From: Rhodoferax sp.
Lineage (GTDB): Bacteria; Pseudomonadota; Gammaproteobacteria; Burkholderiales; Burkholderiaceae_C
Length of the DNA stretch: 33,049 nucleotides
Direction of reading: 5' to 3'
Assembly: GCA_028292305.1 (NCBI GenBank)
Contig: JAQGMQ010000588.1
Location: 1-33,049, forward strand
The notes below the pieces were generated by a model. That model was not told the DNA's origin. It saw only the letters and a program-made list of their open reading frames with translations, and did not search any database. The position numbers and the translations under genes were made by a program. Below are positions 21,999-29,585 of this stretch, piece by piece (the stretch's first letter is position 1; each line of letters opens with the position of its first letter).

Positions 21999-24406
21999 TA
22001 TGCGGGTTCCAGGGCTGCCAGATAGCGGTAGTGGTCGATCGACATGCCGCCCAGCCACCGCGCCACGCCGACCACTCGGTAACGTTCCTGGGTGCCGTAG
22101 ATCAGCGGCGGATACAGCACGATGTCGCCGGGTTGGTAGGTGGTTGAACCGTTCGATGTCACGGCGCTGCGGGGATCAGCGATATACAACTCGGTTCCGG
22201 TGTAGACCCGGATCATGCGGGATACGCGGTCGCCGCCGAACTCCGCGTGAATGCGGTCATAGTCGGCTATCGTGGCGGGTTGGATCGTGGCGCTGATCGG
22301 GATGGTGATTTCAGCGCCTGGCACCCATACGCCGTCTATGTAAAGGCCCGGTTGCTGGCGAATGACCGAGTGTGGGCGCCGGAAAGACGTGCCAGTGCCG
22401 ATCGTCGGTCGTGAGCCACCAAGACGGGTGCCTATGGCAGATACCGTGGCCGCACCAGCAGCCGTGCCGCTGGCCGCTGCTATGACCGCCGCCGGCCTAC
22501 CCGATGCGGTTGCAAACCCGACAGCCATGGCCACAGCCGACGCTGTAGCTGCTCCGACGCTGATTGGTGCGCCAGCACCTGCCGCAGTCGCAACGCCACT
22601 CGCAACCGACAAACCAACGCCAGCAGCCGAACTTGACCCGGCAGCCGTGCCAACCCCGGCACCGGTTGCCGCCGTAATGGAGAAACCATCCACCGAAGCT
22701 AGGCCGTCTGACGTTGCCACAGCAGGAGCTAGCCCAACGCCAGCAGCCACCGCCGTGCCAGCGCCGGCAGAAACGGCGACACCAACCGACAAGGCAATGC
22801 CTGCGGCCAAGGCTGCGCCGAAGCCCGCGCCGGCAAAATTGCTGTTGGCCGCTGACCTACCCGTGGCTGAAGCCGCGCTTGAACCCGCCGCCGTGGCGAT
22901 GTTACCCGGCGTGAAGGCAACAGCCGAAGCTGTGCCGACGCCGGTAGATGTGCCGACAGACGCCGCAATCGCCCCGCCTGCGCTGGAAGTGGAAGCAGCC
23001 CCCGTTGCTGTTGCCACCGACTGTGCGGCGCTTGACGCAACGCCTGCGACTGCACCCGTGCCTGTGGCACTGGACACGGCCTGTGATGTCGCAGCACCAG
23101 CAGCGGCTGCCGCGCCAGCACCGGCTGAAGTAGCTGCGGATTGAGCGATCGACCCGCCGACAGCGACAGCCGAGCCGACGCCAGATGACGTGCCCGTCGT
23201 TGTACCGAACGAAAGGGCGGCGGTTGCCAAAGCAGAGCCAGAACCAGCCGCAATGCCGGCTGACGCCGTTGTCGCCTGACCCGTTGCCGCGGCATTGCCT
23301 GCGCCTGCGGATGTCGCACCGCTTGACGCTGTAGCCATACCGGTTGCGTTAGGCGTGCCTGCACCTGCCGACGTGCCTGCTGCGTTTGCAACTGCGTTAC
23401 CTGTTGATGCCGCCGCGCCAGATCCCGCCGACACGCCTGCACTGGAAGCGAGCGCCTGCCCGACAGCCAGCAATCCGCCGACACCGGCCGAAGTGGCGAC
23501 GCTAGAACCGATCGCAGCGCCGGTAGCAACCGCTGTGCCTGCCCCGGATGATGTGGCAGATCCTGCCACCAGCGCCCGCCCAGTCGCGGCAACTGCGCCC
23601 GCGCCTGTAGTGCTGGCGACCGATTTGCGGAGGGCAGAGCCAGCGCCCGATACAGCAGCAGATCCGGCAGAAGTTCCAACGGCGTTGGAAACGGTAGCAG
23701 CCTGCGCCGTGCGCCGCACTTGCACCGGGCGCAGGATGGCATACGGGTTCTGATTGAGGGCGAAAATTTCCGCCGATGACAGCGCGCGGTTATACCAAGC
23801 GACGCAAAGAACCGAGGTTGGACTGTTAAACCCGTCCTGTAATCGCCCGATATTGACGTTCGCTGTCGGCGTTCCGGAGTTCGATATAGACCCGTCCGCA
23901 ACCCCATCCACGAACATACTGAGCGAGGTGCCGTTGTCGGTTAGAACGACGGATTGCACGTTGCCGAAATTAATCGGAACGGCGCCGCCGAATTCCCGCC
24001 CGGTGCCGTATTTGTCGATCCCATAGACATTCGGCGCATTGTAATTAGCGAGAACGCGGACGCCGTAGAAGTCAAGATAGCCCGTTGTTGCGGCTGTGCT
24101 AACCGGGATATGGCTTAAAAACGCGGTGTAAGGTGCGCCAGGCGCTGCCGTCGTGACGGTGGCGCCAACCGTCCCTGCACTGGAAAATGAGATCGCCGCG
24201 CCGGCCTGTGTCGGAACCGATATCCCACCGGAATTTACGAACGGAAGGTTAACCCCAGCCAGGTCTTTGCCGCCAGATGCTGCTGGCAGGTAAAAACTGA
24301 CCAACCCGCGAGCAAGCGGGTGTGTCCAATCAATCTCTACGCGGCCAGTCGGGACTTGCCCTGCAACCCAAAGCCCCGGCGACCGATGCGCGTGGATGCG
24401 CGCCAT
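21998..24406 (-). CDS. Chimeric LamG / 20-residue repeat / neck-type protein
   Basis: An 802-residue protein in three parts. Residues 1-226 look like a LamG/concanavalin sandwich of the phage kind (WTHPLARGLVSFY near the start, then SSAEIFALNQNPYAILRP at the end). Residues about 232-665 are almost only Ala, Gly, Ser, Thr and Val in 20-residue repeats. Residues about 676-802 form a conserved-looking domain (YIDGVWVPG, then TIQPATIADYDRI, a VYTGTELYIADP segment, GDIVLYPPLIYGTQERYRVVGVARW and HYRYLAALEP). That C-terminal domain resembles small head-closure or neck proteins normally encoded alone just before the neck terminator. So the gene looks like a neck protein with a large sugar-binding, silk-like N-terminal extension. 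The ATG at 24406 is four bases after a stop; the ribosome site is poor. Confidence 0.8.
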   Translation of the reverse strand: MARIHAHRSPGLWVAGQVPTGRVEIDWTHPLARGLVSFYLPAASGGKDLAGVNLPFVNSGGISVPTQAGAAISFSSAGTVGATVTTAAPGAPYTAFLSHIPVSTAATTGYLDFYGVRVLANYNAPNVYGIDKYGTGREFGGAVPINFGNVQSVVLTDNGTSLSMFVDGVADGSISNSGTPTANVNIGRLQDGFNSPTSVLCVAWYNRALSSAEIFALNQNPYAILRPVQVRRTAQAATVSNAVGTSAGSAAVSGAGSALRKSVASTTGAGAVAATGRALVAGSATSSGAGTAVATGAAIGSSVATSAGVGGLLAVGQALASSAGVSAGSGAAASTGNAVANAAGTSAGAGTPNATGMATASSGATSAGAGNAAATGQATTASAGIAAGSGSALATAALSFGTTTGTSSGVGSAVAVGGSIAQSAATSAGAGAAAAAGAATSQAVSSATGTGAVAGVASSAAQSVATATGAASTSSAGGAIAASVGTSTGVGTASAVAFTPGNIATAAGSSAASATGRSAANSNFAGAGFGAALAAGIALSVGVAVSAGAGTAVAAGVGLAPAVATSDGLASVDGFSITAATGAGVGTAAGSSSAAGVGLSVASGVATAAGAGAPISVGAATASAVAMAVGFATASGRPAAVIAAASGTAAGAATVSAIGTRLGGSRPTIGTGTSFRRPHSVIRQQPGLYIDGVWVPGAEITIPISATIQPATIADYDRIHAEFGGDRVSRMIRVYTGTELYIADPRSAVTSNGSTTYQPGDIVLYPPLIYGTQERYRVVGVARWLGGMSIDHYRYLAALEPA
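22412..23674 (-). repeat. 20-residue (60-bp) degenerate repeat array
   Basis: Codes for residues about 245-665 of the chimeric protein. Units keep a strict 20-residue phase through residues 266, 286, 306, 326, 346, 366 and 386, then 407, 427, 447, 467, 487 and 507, and again 526, 546 and 566. The consensus is S-A-G-[AVS]-G-x-A-x-A-x-G-x-A, then six or seven variable small residues ending A-T. The phase slips by one residue at two places (386 to 407, and 507 to 526). At the DNA level this is a 60-bp degenerate tandem repeat. Confidence 0.85.
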
Positions 24407-24409
24407 GGG

Positions 24410-24844
24410 TTAAATTGACTGCTCGCCGTAGCGATACAGGCTGCAAACCGAAGTGCTGGTGGCAGGCAAGGCGACGCCTAGGTTGTTCTGGATGACGATC
24501 TTGAACTTGCCCGGCGTCAGGATCAGCCCTTGCACTTGCATAAACTGGATGCTGCCGCCAGCAAATGACCCCGTTCCGCGAAGATAGGACGAACCCGGAT
24601 TGCCCGCCGACGCGACATAGTTGCCAGTGCCGACGTTGGGGATAATGAACACCGACAGGAAAGCCGGGGCCACCGACGTTACCGCAGACGATAAGGCTAG
24701 CTCTAAATCACCGTAGAGATACAGGCCGGTGCTGTTATCGATTTCAGCCCCGTAGGCATATGCGCCGTTGGCGAGCGCGTTCATGGTCGCGCCTGCGACG
24801 GCAGTATCCGCGGTGTTGTATACCGTCCACTTCGAAACCGTCAC
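24410..24844 (-). CDS. Beta-rich virion-associated protein, function unknown
   Basis: A 144-residue protein with a GTG start at 24844 in a GTGA overlap with the upstream gene. It begins SKWTVYNTADTAVAG and has NGAYAYGAEIDNSTGLYLYGDLELAL; it looks like a beta sandwich with a FMQVQGLILTPGKFKIVIQNNLG strand pair near the end. From memory, similar proteins lie in the same place in other phages without a known role, perhaps as head or neck decoration. I cannot name it. It directly precedes the chimeric LamG protein and may belong with it. Confidence 0.6.
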   Translation of the reverse strand: MTVSKWTVYNTADTAVAGATMNALANGAYAYGAEIDNSTGLYLYGDLELALSSAVTSVAPAFLSVFIIPNVGTGNYVASAGNPGSSYLRGTGSFAGGSIQFMQVQGLILTPGKFKIVIQNNLGVALPATSTSVCSLYRYGEQSI

Positions 24845-25296
24845 GGCTGCGCCCTCGCGGTCTGGATATCACCCGCCGTCACCGCAGGCTGCCAGACGGG
24901 CCGGGTGACATTGCGCATTCCAAGCAGCGTCGAGATCGTCGTATCGGACAGCACGCCCGCGCCCTGCGACCCCAGCGCACCCAGCAATGTACCGACCTTC
25001 GCCACCACGGCGTCGTCGCTGGTGTGCAGCGTCTCGGTCAGCGTCAGCGTGTCCCGCAGCACGATGGCCGCACCCACAATCTGTGCCGGCAGGGACGTGG
25101 AAGGTGCGCTGTTGGACAAGATCACGACGCCGCCCCACTCGCCCGACACCAGCAGCACTTCGCGGGCATCACGGCTGGCAATGTCGATCGTGACCGCCCG
25201 CGTCTGCGCGTTCAACGCAGCAGCGGCTTCATCGACCGGCAGCGGCGCATCCGGCAACGCAGCGTCGGCAGCTTTGAGCGCGGCGTAGTCGGTCAT
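24841..25296 (-). CDS. Small structural-region protein, function unknown
   Basis: A 151-residue protein starting MTDYAALKAADAALPDAPL and continuing DEAAAALNAQTRAVTIDI. A short helical N-terminus with L-x-D-x-E-A-A-A-A-L-N is often seen in phage structural proteins next to fibre or head decoration genes. The C-terminal part is helical (TLLGALGSQGAGVLSD, then TISTLLGM) and ends in Gln/Ala/Pro. No enzymatic motif. The start at 25296 follows a short gap that contains a 17-bp palindrome; the ribosome site is only moderate. It overlaps the next gene by GTGA. Confidence 0.6.
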   Translation of the reverse strand: MTDYAALKAADAALPDAPLPVDEAAAALNAQTRAVTIDIASRDAREVLLVSGEWGGVVILSNSAPSTSLPAQIVGAAIVLRDTLTLTETLHTSDDAVVAKVGTLLGALGSQGAGVLSDTTISTLLGMRNVTRPVWQPAVTAGDIQTARAQP

Positions 25297-25310
25297 GCCG
25301 GAACCCCGCA

Positions 25311-25327
25311 ATAATCGTTACGATTAT
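25311..25327. promoter_or_regulatory. Perfect 17-bp palindrome in an intergenic gap
   Basis: ATAATCGT, one central base, ACGATTAT: both arms are exact inverted copies. It is AT-rich in a GC-rich window. It spans the stop codon of the gene at 25324-25752 and lies 15 bases upstream of the next start. As RNA it gives only a weak seven-pair hairpin; as DNA it could be a protein-binding site. Function unknown. Confidence 0.35.
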
Positions 25328-25752
25328 GTTTCTGTGATCGTTGAGGCGGTCGTAAGCTGGGGAGTTATTCCTGTTCCGGTTACGATCGAGGGCGAGATAG
25401 CACCGGAATACAGGATTTTTGTCGCGCCAGTGGACGCCACGCCGACAGACCAGAACGTGGCGGTGCCGCTGCCGCCAGTGCCTGCCGGGAACGCGATGGT
25501 TGCAGCCGGCACCACGGTGTTCGCGCTGACAGTCCAGCCGCCAGAGGTGCGCGCAACGGCGGCGCGGGCGTAGCTGGTGTATGTGACCTCGCTGGACGAC
25601 TGCGTGCCTGACGCAGTTGGGTCAGCGGTGTGGAGCGCCACATACAGGTTCGTCAGCGGAGAAGTGCCCGCGTTGTCAGCCATGTTCGCGATCGGCGTTG
25701 CGTTGAAGATCAACTTGAGCAAATCCGAATCGAATGTCAGACCCTTGGCCAC
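25324..25752 (-). CDS. Phage structural protein of the LYVALHTADP type
   Basis: A 142-residue protein with the LYVALHTADPTASGTQSS stretch (about 36-53), then EVTYTSYARAAVART, GWTV, and an AIAFPAGTGG segment ending in ATFWSVGV. This type occurs widely in phages as a small beta-rich protein, usually annotated only as a tail or virion protein; I do not know its precise place. The GTG at 25752 is chosen because AAAGGA lies eight bases upstream and no ATG is available. The gene starts 23 bases after the upstream stop at 25776. Confidence 0.68.
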   Translation of the reverse strand: MAKGLTFDSDLLKLIFNATPIANMADNAGTSPLTNLYVALHTADPTASGTQSSSEVTYTSYARAAVARTSGGWTVSANTVVPAATIAFPAGTGGSGTATFWSVGVASTGATKILYSGAISPSIVTGTGITPQLTTASTITET

Positions 25753-25775
25753 CGATGTAATCCTTTACGAGTGTG

Positions 25776-26240
25776 TTACCGCTTGCCGCGCTGCACGACG
25801 TAGCGGATGGCATTCACCATGCGGCTGTGGTCGATCAAGGGCGTGGCGCTGCGTTTCAGCTTGATGGTCAGCGGCGAGTTGGGCACCCACGGCCCATCAC
25901 GCAGCACGCGCTTTTGCATGTCCTGATACCAAGTGCCGACCACACCCAGGCAGCGCATCGCCGTGCCGCCGCGCAAGATGCCCTCGTACGCCGCCATGGC
26001 CACCTGATGAAGCTGGCCGCGGTAATTGTCGGCCATTCTGCGGAAAAACGGGCGGGAAGGAATGTGTTCGGTGCCAAACTCGTTGTAGATCGCCACGTCC
26101 ACGATCGCGGTGCCGTTGTCTTCCTCGCCGGCATCGGTCTGGATGCCAACCTTGATCGAGCGACCATCAAGTTGGCGGATCTCGGCCATGATGCGGCGGT
26201 GCCCGTGATCGACGGTGCGGGTGTGGCCCCTTAGAGCCAT
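25776..26240 (-). CDS. Tail completion / HK97 gp10-like protein
   Basis: A 154-residue protein with the signature of phage tail completion proteins (HK97 gp10 and Mu gpG relatives). It has KVGIQTDAG, VAIYNEFGTEHIPSRPFFRRMADN (the E-F-G-T-x-x-I-P-x-R-P-F pattern is diagnostic), PNSPLTIKLK and finally LIDHSRMVNAIRYVV. It helps to join head and tail. The ATG at 26240 overlaps the preceding gene by 10 bases; an in-frame ATG 17 codons later is also possible. It follows the head-tail connector candidate, as in related phages. Confidence 0.87.
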   Translation of the reverse strand: MALRGHTRTVDHGHRRIMAEIRQLDGRSIKVGIQTDAGEEDNGTAIVDVAIYNEFGTEHIPSRPFFRRMADNYRGQLHQVAMAAYEGILRGGTAMRCLGVVGTWYQDMQKRVLRDGPWVPNSPLTIKLKRSATPLIDHSRMVNAIRYVVQRGKR

Positions 26241-26686
26241 GGGAAGCTGCTCAATCGACAGCTACCCAACGCCGGCCGTGGCGTGCGCGCCAGGATCGCA
26301 CCGTATCCCATCAGCCGGGCAATCGCGTCGTATCTCGCTTTGTAATTGCCACTATTGGCCGTCACCGCACTGCTGGTGCTGGTGCTTGTGGTGCCACCGG
26401 TTGCCGGGGAGTATTGGCGCGTCAGATCACCCTCTTTTTCGAGGATCAGAACGCCACCGGCCGTTGGTCCCGTCGTGCTGCTGGTGCTGCCAGCCACGCC
26501 GCCGATGCCCTGCGCGGAGAGAACCCACGCGGCATACAAGGCGGTCGCTTCGTCAATCTTGTGCTGCGGCATATCCCAAGCGGCCGTTTCCAGACTGCCT
26601 AGGTATAGCGCCGCTGCAATGTTGCCCGCCGACTTGTCTGCCAGTTCGGGAGCGAACAAGGTCAACAAGTCGGCAGGCGTTAGCAT
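26231..26686 (-). CDS. Head-tail connector protein (DUF4054-like)
   Basis: A 151-residue protein. Residues 1-60 are helical (PADLLTLFAPELAD, then SAGNIAAALYLGSLETAAW), matching the style of DUF4054-type connector proteins (F-P-E-F, many Ala helices). A middle run of Thr, Ser and Gly (about 65-100) is probably a flexible loop, then comes a helix ARYDAIARLMGYG typical of the C-terminus of this group. It would bind the portal ring. The ATG at 26686 starts two bases after the preceding stop; its ribosome site is weak. Family call moderate. Confidence 0.68.
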   Translation of the reverse strand: MLTPADLLTLFAPELADKSAGNIAAALYLGSLETAAWDMPQHKIDEATALYAAWVLSAQGIGGVAGSTSSTTGPTAGGVLILEKEGDLTRQYSPATGGTTSTSTSSAVTANSGNYKARYDAIARLMGYGAILARTPRPALGSCRLSSFPWL

Positions 26687-26688
26687 GG

Positions 26689-26964
26689 TCAGGACTTCTT
26701 CGGCTTGTCGGTCATTGGCGTGCCGTCCGGGTTCTTCCCATCGGCAGCCATGCGTGCGGCAAGTTCGGCTTCCTGCTTCTCCTGGTCGGCCAGTTCTTCA
26801 GGGGTCGGCTCGCCTTCGTGAAGATAGCCGGCGTCCAGCAGGGCCTTAAAGCCCTTCGCCTTCAGCAGCGGTTCGCGGCTGTCCACAGTGGCGGCTTGAC
26901 CGGGAACGATCAGCACGCCGCCGACGTGAATCGGCGCCGTGGTCGTGTTCGTGAACGTGGGCAT
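26689..26964 (-). CDS. Small head-region protein, function unknown
   Basis: A 91-residue protein. The start MPTFTNTTTAPIHVGGVLIVPGQAATVD gives a small beta domain, followed by a short helix (LLKAKGFKALLDAG), and then a highly charged helical end with EELADQEKQEAELAARMAADG. Small proteins with the HVGGVLIVPGQ pattern lie after capsid genes in several phages but have no assigned role known to me. The ATG at 26964 comes five bases after the capsid stop. A longer frame to 27210 would overlap the capsid gene and is rejected. Confidence 0.6.
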   Translation of the reverse strand: MPTFTNTTTAPIHVGGVLIVPGQAATVDSREPLLKAKGFKALLDAGYLHEGEPTPEELADQEKQEAELAARMAADGKNPDGTPMTDKPKKS

Positions 26965-26968
26965 GGGT

Positions 26969-27946
26969 TTAAGTCCCCGACACTTTGATGAAGGCCAGCG
27001 GGTAGTAGACCTGCACGCCCGCCGTCCGTGCGGTGCAGTTGATGATCGTTTCGAGGTTGCGCAACTGCGGCGGCTCGGGTTCGAAGTCCTGCGGCACTTC
27101 GTGGCTGGCGTTCTCGCTGTTGATCTCGCCGCAGAAGACCAGATCGGCGCCGGACGTGCCCGCGCCCACCAATTCGATGGCCGAAGCAAGGTTGAACCCA
27201 GCGTTGCCAAACGGGCCGCGCACGACGGACAGAAAGGCTTCGCCTGGGCTGCGCGTGTCGTCGCTGCTCATGCGGGTACTGAACGCGCGTGAAAGCGCCG
27301 TGGGCGTCATCACCATACCGGTCGGCCGGTGCTGCTGAAGCGACTGGTTGACCACCGCGTTGTAGATGATCATCAGGTCGTCATAGATGACCGACCCGGC
27401 TGTGGTCGCCCACCCACCGGTGATAACCGCGGTGCCGATATTCGGGTGGGTCAGGATGCCTAGCAGGCCGAAGTCGGCATCACCGACCAGGGCGACGCGA
27501 TTCAGCTTCAGGTCAACCGCCCGGCTCGCGGCTGCGGCCCGGCGTCCGTCAAGATTGGCGCCCGTCGCCTGGGAAGCGCGAATCTCAGCCTTGTTGTACC
27601 CGTAGCTGTCACCGACTGTCTTGACGGTGAATCCGGCCTCACGGCCGAACACGTCAACGCGCGGCAGATCGTCGGCGTAGTTGGCAATGACCTTGGCGTA
27701 TCCGACCTGATCATAGGTGCGATAGACGCCAGATTCGGCCCAGGCCGGCAGTTCCGACGTGCGCGGCACCAGCAACCCGGCCGCAGGTGCCGGATACTTG
27801 GCGTTGTAGACGCGCGCCTTCACGTAATCCAACTGGCGGGCGAAAAACACCGCTTCGCCGGCATCGCCGCGCCAGCCGTATGCAGGCGCGATGCTGGCAG
27901 TGATGGCCGCCAGATCGGCTTCGTCGTAATGTTCGTGGTCGCTCAT
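26969..27946 (-). CDS. Major capsid protein (DUF2184 type)
   Basis: A 325-residue protein of the DUF2184 family, the major capsid protein type of this small-myovirus gene set (HK97 fold expected). Supporting features: a long N-terminal arm (DYVKARVYNAKYPAPAAGLLVPRTSELP), the TYDQVGYAKVIANYADDLPRVDVFGREAGF stretch, the RALVGDADFG-like VALVGDADFGLLGILTHPNI, and the C-terminal FEPEPPQLRNLE plus VYYPLAFIKV typical of this family. The ATG at 27946 has GGAG nine bases upstream. It is preceded by a cement-type protein and the DUF2213 protease. Confidence 0.92.
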   Translation of the reverse strand: MSDHEHYDEADLAAITASIAPAYGWRGDAGEAVFFARQLDYVKARVYNAKYPAPAAGLLVPRTSELPAWAESGVYRTYDQVGYAKVIANYADDLPRVDVFGREAGFTVKTVGDSYGYNKAEIRASQATGANLDGRRAAAASRAVDLKLNRVALVGDADFGLLGILTHPNIGTAVITGGWATTAGSVIYDDLMIIYNAVVNQSLQQHRPTGMVMTPTALSRAFSTRMSSDDTRSPGEAFLSVVRGPFGNAGFNLASAIELVGAGTSGADLVFCGEINSENASHEVPQDFEPEPPQLRNLETIINCTARTAGVQVYYPLAFIKVSGT

Positions 27947-27959
27947 TGATCTGGCTCCG

Positions 27960-28382
27960 TTACAGCGTCGGGTCGTGCAGTTCGATCAGAACCACGTTGC
28001 CCATCGGGCCTGGTTCGATCGCGGACTGGAAACTGGCGTTGGGGAAGGTGTTGGTCGCGGCGCTGTCCCAAGTGCCGGCGGCGGCGTATTTCGCCACGCC
28101 GCCCACGGTGATGGCACCGGCAGCGGTGACGGGCACCCAGATCCGGCCGCGACGCAGCACCGCCACGGCAGACATGGGCGGATAGCCCGACAGGTGCAGC
28201 GCGTCCAGAATGGCGACGCCATAGGCAACGCCAGTGCCCGGCATCACCGCCCGGCCGTTCAGGAAGTGGACCGGAAAGCCGCAGCCGATCGCCACGGCGG
28301 CGGCGAGGGTGCGCTTATCGGTGAAGCCATCATCGGCCAGCATGCCCGGCAGGGCCTTGGCCATTTCGTACGGGTAAGCCAT
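27960..28382 (-). CDS. Capsid cement / decoration protein (DUF2190 or gp24-like)
   Basis: A 140-residue protein between protease and capsid genes. It contains FPVHFLNGRAVMPGTGVAYGVAILDALHLSGYPPMSAVAVLRRGRIWVPV and AGAITVGGVAKYAAAGTWDSAA, the order seen in structural cement or DUF2190-type proteins: a beta-barrel with R-G-R-I-W-V strand. These decorate and stabilise the capsid shell. The ATG at 28382 has AAGGA about ten bases upstream. Location supports the role; the choice between the gp24-like and DUF2190 groups is uncertain. Confidence 0.78.
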   Translation of the reverse strand: MAYPYEMAKALPGMLADDGFTDKRTLAAAVAIGCGFPVHFLNGRAVMPGTGVAYGVAILDALHLSGYPPMSAVAVLRRGRIWVPVTAAGAITVGGVAKYAAAGTWDSAATNTFPNASFQSAIEPGPMGNVVLIELHDPTL

Positions 28383-28388
28383 CGTTCG

Positions 28389-29519
28389 TTATTCCTTCGT
28401 CTGGCCAAGGCGACGCGAGATGTAGGCGGCGCGGGCCTCGGCCGCCGACATGCTGCCGCTCTTGCCGCTGTTGCCTGCGTCCTGACGCTGACCCGGCCTA
28501 CCGGTGCCACCCGTGTTGACCTGCTGGCGCTGGCTGCCGGCAGAATCCTGACGCTTCACGCCATCTTCCACCGCAAGGTCATAGGCCGCCGAAACGTAGT
28601 CGGGCGACTTGCCGGTAAGGTCCAGCGCATCGCCGCGCACCTTGCGGATGACCGCCACTCGCAGATCGTGATCGGTGCTGCCGGTGGCCACGGTGACGCC
28701 CAGAGCGGTGGCCTTGGCTTCCATGTCCATGCGGGCGCGCACAACGCCCACGGCATCGGCACGCACCTTGGCCAGTTCTGCTTCGTGGTTCACCTTGGCG
28801 GTGTCCAGCGCAGCCTTCGTGCTGTCGGCGGTGGCGGTGGCAGCGTCGGCGCGGCTGACCGCGGCGGCGAGGTCGGCTTGCAGCTTCGTTACGGCATGCA
28901 CCACTTCCGGCGCCGCCTTATAGGTGATGCCGGTGTCCAGACGAACATCGGCCAGTTTTTCGTCTGGCATGGTGACAGTATCTCCGGGGGTGAAATCGGC
29001 TAGGGTTACGTCAGCGGCATCGAGGTTGAGGCGGCTCACACCCGCCCTTCCTTTCCGCACGATCGCAAGGTGATTGATTCTCGGTTTGCGCTGGATCGCG
29101 TCGTATTTCAGCCCATTCCACTCGCCGGGCGTTTCTTCCAGTTCGACCGAATAACCGAGAGACAGTTCGGTCAGGCCGTCATCGACTGCTGTGGTGTCGT
29201 AAATCATGACATCACCCAGCGCGTTGTCGCCGTCCTGCCGCCCTTGGCTTAGAAGTGAACCAACAACGTGTTGCTTGGCGTTCTTGGAGTGAACCATGCC
29301 GGGATGGCCGACAGTGATTGGCTTGCCCAAGTAGCTGGCAAGGCTGTCGGCGTGGAACACTTCTTCCGGCAGGCGCAATTCGCGCCGCGTTTTGCCGGTG
29401 ACAGGGTCGCGATAGTCGAACACGCCGACGCGGGTTAGGATCGGAGTGTCGCTGATGTAGCCCTCCGGCGTACGCACCGCTCGCATAGCGGTGACATCGT
29501 AACGGCTGACTTGATCCAT
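28389..29519 (-). CDS. DUF2213 prohead protease with scaffold-like C-terminus
   Basis: A 376-residue protein. Residues about 1-170 match the DUF2213 family, treated as the capsid maturation protease in this gene set: FHADSLASYLGKPITVGHP, VVGSLLSQGR, LGDVMIYD, then LTELSLGYSVELEETPGEW and INHLAIVRKGRAG. The last half is helical and charged (TKLQADLAAAVSRADAATATADST region) with a Gln/Gly-rich end, like a fused scaffold. It should build and then clear the prohead interior. The ATG at 29519 has AAAGG seven bases upstream. A strong intrinsic terminator lies 20 bases before the start, so its transcript must either read through or start near. Confidence 0.9.
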   Translation of the reverse strand: MDQVSRYDVTAMRAVRTPEGYISDTPILTRVGVFDYRDPVTGKTRRELRLPEEVFHADSLASYLGKPITVGHPGMVHSKNAKQHVVGSLLSQGRQDGDNALGDVMIYDTTAVDDGLTELSLGYSVELEETPGEWNGLKYDAIQRKPRINHLAIVRKGRAGVSRLNLDAADVTLADFTPGDTVTMPDEKLADVRLDTGITYKAAPEVVHAVTKLQADLAAAVSRADAATATADSTKAALDTAKVNHEAELAKVRADAVGVVRARMDMEAKATALGVTVATGSTDHDLRVAVIRKVRGDALDLTGKSPDYVSAAYDLAVEDGVKRQDSAGSQRQQVNTGGTGRPGQRQDAGNSGKSGSMSAAEARAAYISRRLGQTKE

Positions 29520-29538
29520 TGGGTCGCCTTTCGGGCAT

Positions 29539-29560
29539 AAAAAAGGGCACCGAAGTGCCC
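29539..29560 (-). terminator. Intrinsic terminator inside the head operon
   Basis: On the minus strand: GGGCAC, a TTCG tetraloop, GTGCCC, then six T. The stem is perfect and the loop is the stable UUCG type. It lies 25 bases after the small exported gene at 29586-29927 and 19 bases before the DUF2213 start. It is the only clear stem-plus-U-tract that I found on the coding strand. Confidence 0.85.
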
Positions 29561-29585
29561 ATTTCCGCGCCATATCGTCAGCCTG

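Noticed and set aside
22362-23144. Plus-strand Pro/Ala-rich open frame (260 residues)
   Set aside because: It is only the antisense of the 20-residue Ala/Gly repeat; its own periodicity mirrors that array.
22412-23674. CRISPR-like periodicity of about 60 bp
   Set aside because: The period is in the coding frame, units are degenerate, and there are no unique spacers between identical repeats.
27975-29003. Long plus-strand open frame (342 residues) opposite cement and protease genes
   Set aside because: Composition follows the antisense of two well-supported genes on the minus strand; no motif, no ribosome site of note, and GC-rich DNA makes such frames common.
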